From: Cyanobacteria bacterium UBA8803
Lineage (GTDB): Bacteria > Cyanobacteriota > Cyanobacteriia > Cyanobacteriales > Coleofasciculaceae
Assembly (NCBI GenBank): GCA_003505715.1
Contig: DNXU01000252.1
Span: forward strand, 8,794 to 17,756
Direction: 5' to 3'
DNA: 8,963 nucleotides
Below, piece by piece: positions 6,601 through 8,963 of this stretch. The notes beneath the pieces were generated by a model, which saw only the letters and a list, made by a program, of their open reading frames with translations, ran no database searches and had not been told where the DNA came from. The position numbers and the translations under genes were made by a program. The number at the start of each line of letters is the position of its first letter. Position 1 is the stretch's first letter.

Positions 6601-8963
6601 GGTTGCAGGTTCTCAAGTTGCTGGGGATGGAGTTCCCCGATCGCCCAACCCAGGCGGACGTTCAGGTTGCCCTCCAAAACACACTAACATCTTTAGCTGG
6701 CAGGGCACCTGCCGATTTAATTAACCTGCCCCAGATGACTGAACCAATTGAGTTAGCAGCCATGCACATCCTGTTGACTATCGCTGCTGCTGCCTATCGG
6801 GTTGGGGTTGAACTCCATAGATTAATTGTACTGAAACTGGTCAATTTATCCCTCAATTATGGCAATGCTTATGGATCGCTCTGTGCCTATGCTGCTTATG
6901 GAGTGATTTTGGTAACACAAACAGGTGACATTGATGGCGGTTATCAATTTGGCCAACTAGCGATGAAGCTCCTCGATCGGTTCAATGCTAAAGACCTCAA
7001 AGCCAAAACCATTTTGACCATTAATTTGCTACTCGCCCCTTGGCAAAAGCATGTCGGTTCCACCTTAAAACCTTTATGGGAAGGATATCAAACTGGGTTG
7101 GAAACGGGAGATTTAGAATATGCTTCCTATTGCGCCTACATGCACTCGTGCCATTCTTATGTGATCGGCAAGGAACTAGCGCAGCTGGCAAAAGAGATGG
7201 CGATCGCTAGTTTGGCTTTAGCTCAAATTAAACAAGAATCAGCTCTTCATAAGCATGAACTCTATCGGCAGGTTGTCTTGAATTTAATCGGAGATGGGGA
7301 AAATCCTTGCCGTTTAATGGGTCAAGCTTACAACGAAGAAAAAATGCTGCCGCTGCATCAGCAGGCGCACGATTCAATAGCCCTTTGCTACTTTTATTTA
7401 AATAAGCTAATCTTATATTACTGCTTTCACAAACCAGCACAAGCCGTTGCAAATGCCGCCCTAGCTGAGAAGTATTTAGCCAGCGTCACAGGATTGTTAC
7501 ACGAGGCCCTCTTCTATTTTTATGATGCTTTGGCCAGGTTAGCCCTGTATGCTTCTACCACGAAATTTGAACAGCAAGATATCCTCAAAAAAGTGAATGC
7601 CAATCAAGAAAAGATGAAAAAATGGGCAGAACATGCCCCAATGAACTATCGACATAAATTTTATCTGGTAGAGGCAGAGCGACACCGAGTTCTAGGGTCT
7701 TATGTTGAGGCGATGGGCTATTATGATAAGGCGATCGCGACAGCCAAAAAGCATGGCTACATTAACGAAGAAGCCTTAGCAAACGAACTCGCTGCCAAAT
7801 TCTACCTGTCATTAGGCAAGGAGAAAATCGGCCAAGTCTACCTGATTGAAGCCTACTACGGTTACGCTCGCTGGGGTGCTAAGGCAAAAGTTGAGGAGTT
7901 GTTGCAACGATATCCCCAATTGCTGGCTCCCTTGCAAGCCTTTGAAACCACCAGCCTCAAAATAGACGATCTCATCGCCCGCATGAGTGCTAACACAGTT
8001 CTGTCTACCACGACAGGGAATTCGCAAGTTCTGGACTTGGCCGCAGTACTCAAAGCATCCCAAGCCATCTCTAGCGAAATTCAGCTTGAACAGCTGCTAT
8101 CGAGGTTGATGCAAGTAGCAATCGAGAATGCGGGAGCTGAAAAATGCGTTCTAATTTTACAGCAGGCTAATCGTTTAGCGATTAGAGCCACGGTCGTGGG
8201 TGGTAAATCTCCAACTGTGCTGCAATCGATTCCCATTGAATCCAGTAGGGAGATTCCCCTTACCTTAATCCGCTATGTCTGGCGTACCAAAGAAACGCTG
8301 GTACTTGATAATAGCACGGTGGAGATGACCTTTGCGGCTGACCCTTACATTATTGAGCATCAGCCTAAAAGCGTGCTGTGCGCTCCCCTGATCAATCAAG
8401 GCAAGCCGATTGGTGTTATTTATCTGGAAAATAATCTCACCACAGGAGCCTTTACCAGCGATCGCCTAGAGATTCTGAGCCTGTTGTACTCCCAGGCAGC
8501 TATCTCGTTAGAAAATGCCCAGCTTTACGAGCAACTTCAGAACTATTTGCGCACTCTGGAGAAAACAGTAGAAGAGAGAACTCAAGCCCTGCAACAGAGC
8601 GAGTCTCGGTATCGTGCCATAGTTGAAGACCAAACGGAACTCATTTGTCGTTACAGTCCTGATGGTAGGCTCACCTTTGTTAACGATGCTTACTGTCGCT
8701 ATTTTGACAAAACTCCAGCGGAACTGATCGGGTCAACCTTTTTTCCCATAATGCCGGAAGCAGATCGCCAAGCTGTAGAAGCGCATATTAAATCTCTGAG
8801 TCGGGAAAACCCGGCGGCAACCATTGAACACCGAACGCTATTACCAAACGGAGAAATCAGGTGGCAGCAGTGGAGCGATCGCGCTATTTTCGATCCCCAG
8901 GGTAGCTTGATCGAATTCCAATCTGTAGGGCGGGATATTAGCGATCGCAAACAGGCTGAGGAA
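3612..8963 (+). CDS. HstK-type multidomain Ser/Thr kinase / sensor protein (3' end outside window)
   Basis: I translated this frame by hand and found 1784 codons with no stop; it runs off the right edge. Domain order is as follows. A Ser/Thr kinase covers about 10-277: ATP-anchoring K40, catalytic HKDIKPRN 139-146, DFC 160-162 in place of DFG, GTLAYISPE 182-190 and DFYSLG 204-209. An AAA_16/STAND-like ATPase opens with LYGRE (313-317) and has Walker A GASGIGKT (366-373) and Walker B VIFLDDLQWAD (492-502). A Pro/Gly repeat insert spans about 721-812. YRFLHDRVQQAAYSL then begins a long TPR-like helical region (about 827-1450). A GAF domain (about 1475-1640), a coiled-coil linker and a PAS/PAC domain (1666 onward) follow. 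This is the layout of cyanobacterial HstK-like two-activity receptors, so a histidine kinase probably lies downstream. ATG 3612 has a weak Shine-Dalgarno; GTG 3624 is an alternative. It is cytoplasmic, with no membrane segment seen. Confidence 0.93.
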   Translation, partial: MIRTLVTLPGYRVIDLIYHGPRTLVYRGVRLKDQKPAIFKLLKSEYPMLWELLQFRNQYVITKSIDLPGIVKPLALENYRRGLALVMEDFGGISLKDYTNSSGEMGNKEGQTPSPDEFFNIAIQLAQTLAGLYSYRIIHKDIKPRNILINPQTKQVKLIDFCLACLVPRETQECQNPNLLQGTLAYISPEQTARMHRGIDYRTDFYSLGVTFYELLTGQLPFESNDPMELVHCHIARQPIPPIEVKPSIPVMLNNIIMKLMAKTPEERYQSAVGLKHDLETCWQQWRERPGFIAPLVMGDWDISDCFQIPNKLYGREAEVAILLAAFNRVSVEGIRGKERGTEEEIQPFTSSSTSQSRIEMVLLVGASGIGKTALVNEVHKPIMRQRGYFIKGKFDQYKQHIPFSAFVGALQNLMQQLLTESTARVQEWQAKILGALGENSQVIIDVIPELELLIGQQSPVVKLTPTASQHRFNLLFGKFIRVFATPEHPLVIFLDDLQWADTTSLVLMQWLMTQTDTRNLLLIGAYRDNEVNPTHPLMVALDKMRRGTEQYPAPRISYIILKPLDRPSLNCLIADTLSCSPERAVPLTELVVAKTQGNPFFVNQFLKFLYQEGLIWFNFPGRATKWGWQCDIASIKALSVSDDAVEFMAAQLQKLPRSTQDVLKLAACIGNPFNLAELAIAYEKSEAETAVDLWKALQEWLVLPLSEIYKFFLDESVVSASPPNPPTLGGTSLGASPPSSPTLGGTNLGASPPNPPTLGGTNLGASPPSPPTLGGTGLGASPPHTPLSLGGTRNASLSTPPQSWGGWGGQEDGEEKCVSPIAVSYRFLHDRVQQAAYSLIPEEQKPLIHLKIGQLLLAHIPEEQRDEKIFDIVNLLNRGVGLITNRTERDELAQLNLIAGRKAKAATAYSTAVRYLFVGLRLLAPDSWSHAYDLTLALYVEAAEAAYLVGDFEQMALLVEVVLQKASSLLDKVKVYEVIIQAHIARNQMLEAVNTGLQVLKLLGMEFPDRPTQADVQVALQNTLTSLAGRAPADLINLPQMTEPIELAAMHILLTIAAAAYRVGVELHRLIVLKLVNLSLNYGNAYGSLCAYAAYGVILVTQTGDIDGGYQFGQLAMKLLDRFNAKDLKAKTILTINLLLAPWQKHVGSTLKPLWEGYQTGLETGDLEYASYCAYMHSCHSYVIGKELAQLAKEMAIASLALAQIKQESALHKHELYRQVVLNLIGDGENPCRLMGQAYNEEKMLPLHQQAHDSIALCYFYLNKLILYYCFHKPAQAVANAALAEKYLASVTGLLHEALFYFYDALARLALYASTTKFEQQDILKKVNANQEKMKKWAEHAPMNYRHKFYLVEAERHRVLGSYVEAMGYYDKAIATAKKHGYINEEALANELAAKFYLSLGKEKIGQVYLIEAYYGYARWGAKAKVEELLQRYPQLLAPLQAFETTSLKIDDLIARMSANTVLSTTTGNSQVLDLAAVLKASQAISSEIQLEQLLSRLMQVAIENAGAEKCVLILQQANRLAIRATVVGGKSPTVLQSIPIESSREIPLTLIRYVWRTKETLVLDNSTVEMTFAADPYIIEHQPKSVLCAPLINQGKPIGVIYLENNLTTGAFTSDRLEILSLLYSQAAISLENAQLYEQLQNYLRTLEKTVEERTQALQQSESRYRAIVEDQTELICRYSPDGRLTFVNDAYCRYFDKTPAELIGSTFFPIMPEADRQAVEAHIKSLSRENPAATIEHRTLLPNGEIRWQQWSDRAIFDPQGSLIEFQSVGRDISDRKQAEE
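5771..5995 (+). repeat. In-frame 45-base tandem repeat, 5 units, inside the kinase gene
   Basis: Five 45-base units start at 5771, 5816, 5861, 5906 and 5951. The first four are nearly identical, including at silent positions, and the fifth is degenerate. Each full unit holds the hairpin CCCCCCAACTTTGGGGGG (or a one-base variant) and encodes about ASPPNPPTLGGTNLG. A unit length divisible by three keeps the frame open whatever the copy number. Near-identity at third codon positions indicates recent duplication or gene conversion rather than old selected protein repeats. The block lies between the ATPase winged/helical part and the YRFLHDRVQQA motif. Confidence 0.92.
6011..6045 (-). repeat. Inverted copy of the GC-rich repeat closing the insert
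   Basis: This stretch reads as the reverse complement of the repeat core at 5771-5805. Its complement begins CCTGCCCCCCCCATCCCC and goes on to an AACTTTGAGGGGG end, matching the TGCCAGCCCCCC...AACTTTGGGGGG of the forward units. With the forward array it makes a large inverted-repeat structure, as if a palindromic element with terminal repeats had entered the gene. In the protein it yields a Trp/Gly-rich PPQSWGGWGG segment. Confidence 0.75.

Overview
The window looks like chromosomal DNA from a filamentous cyanobacterium. It carries seven full HIP1 octamers (GCGATCGC) in about 9 kb, at 1070, 5649, 7200, 7731, 8458, 8875 and 8941, where chance predicts well under one. It also has short tandem repeats, a GC-rich palindromic repeat family, and a giant serine/threonine kinase-ATPase-GAF-PAS receptor of a type abundant in Nostocales and Oscillatoriales. 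The genus cannot be fixed from sequence alone.

Layout. (1) 2-65 is an eight-unit octamer tandem repeat at the window edge. (2) 128-754 (+) is a small von Willebrand factor A (VWA)-like protein whose first metal-binding motif is gone. (3) 792-885 is a palindromic, MITE-like element between two convergent transcription units. (4) 3168 to 896 (-) is a two-gene operon with a 4-base stop/start overlap: a BCS1-like AAA+ ATPase followed by an unrecognised 312-residue protein. (5) 3169-3611 is a divergent intergenic region. It holds a small open-frame remnant behind a strong ribosome-binding sequence on the minus strand, and on the plus side a perfect palindrome matching the cyanobacterial LexA-box consensus. 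(6) 3612 to the right edge (+) is the first 1784 codons of a multidomain sensor kinase, open throughout and cut by the window end. An in-frame GC-rich palindromic repeat block (5771-6045) interrupts it in the middle of its ATPase/helical section.

How the genes may work together. The AAA+ ATPase and its coupled partner are almost certainly co-translated and probably form one machine. The VWA-like gene is next door but convergent. AAA+ and VWA proteins are frequent partners, so a three-protein module is possible, but this is inference. The large kinase is transcribed away from the AAA operon. It should integrate signals through GAF and PAS domains, and probably ends in a histidine kinase beyond the window. 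The LexA-like box suggests, without proving, a link to DNA damage or LexA-controlled metabolism.

The most unusual items are the in-frame palindromic repeat expansion in the kinase gene, the LexA-like palindrome, the degenerate VWA next to an AAA+ operon, and the broken small frame in the AAA operon leader.
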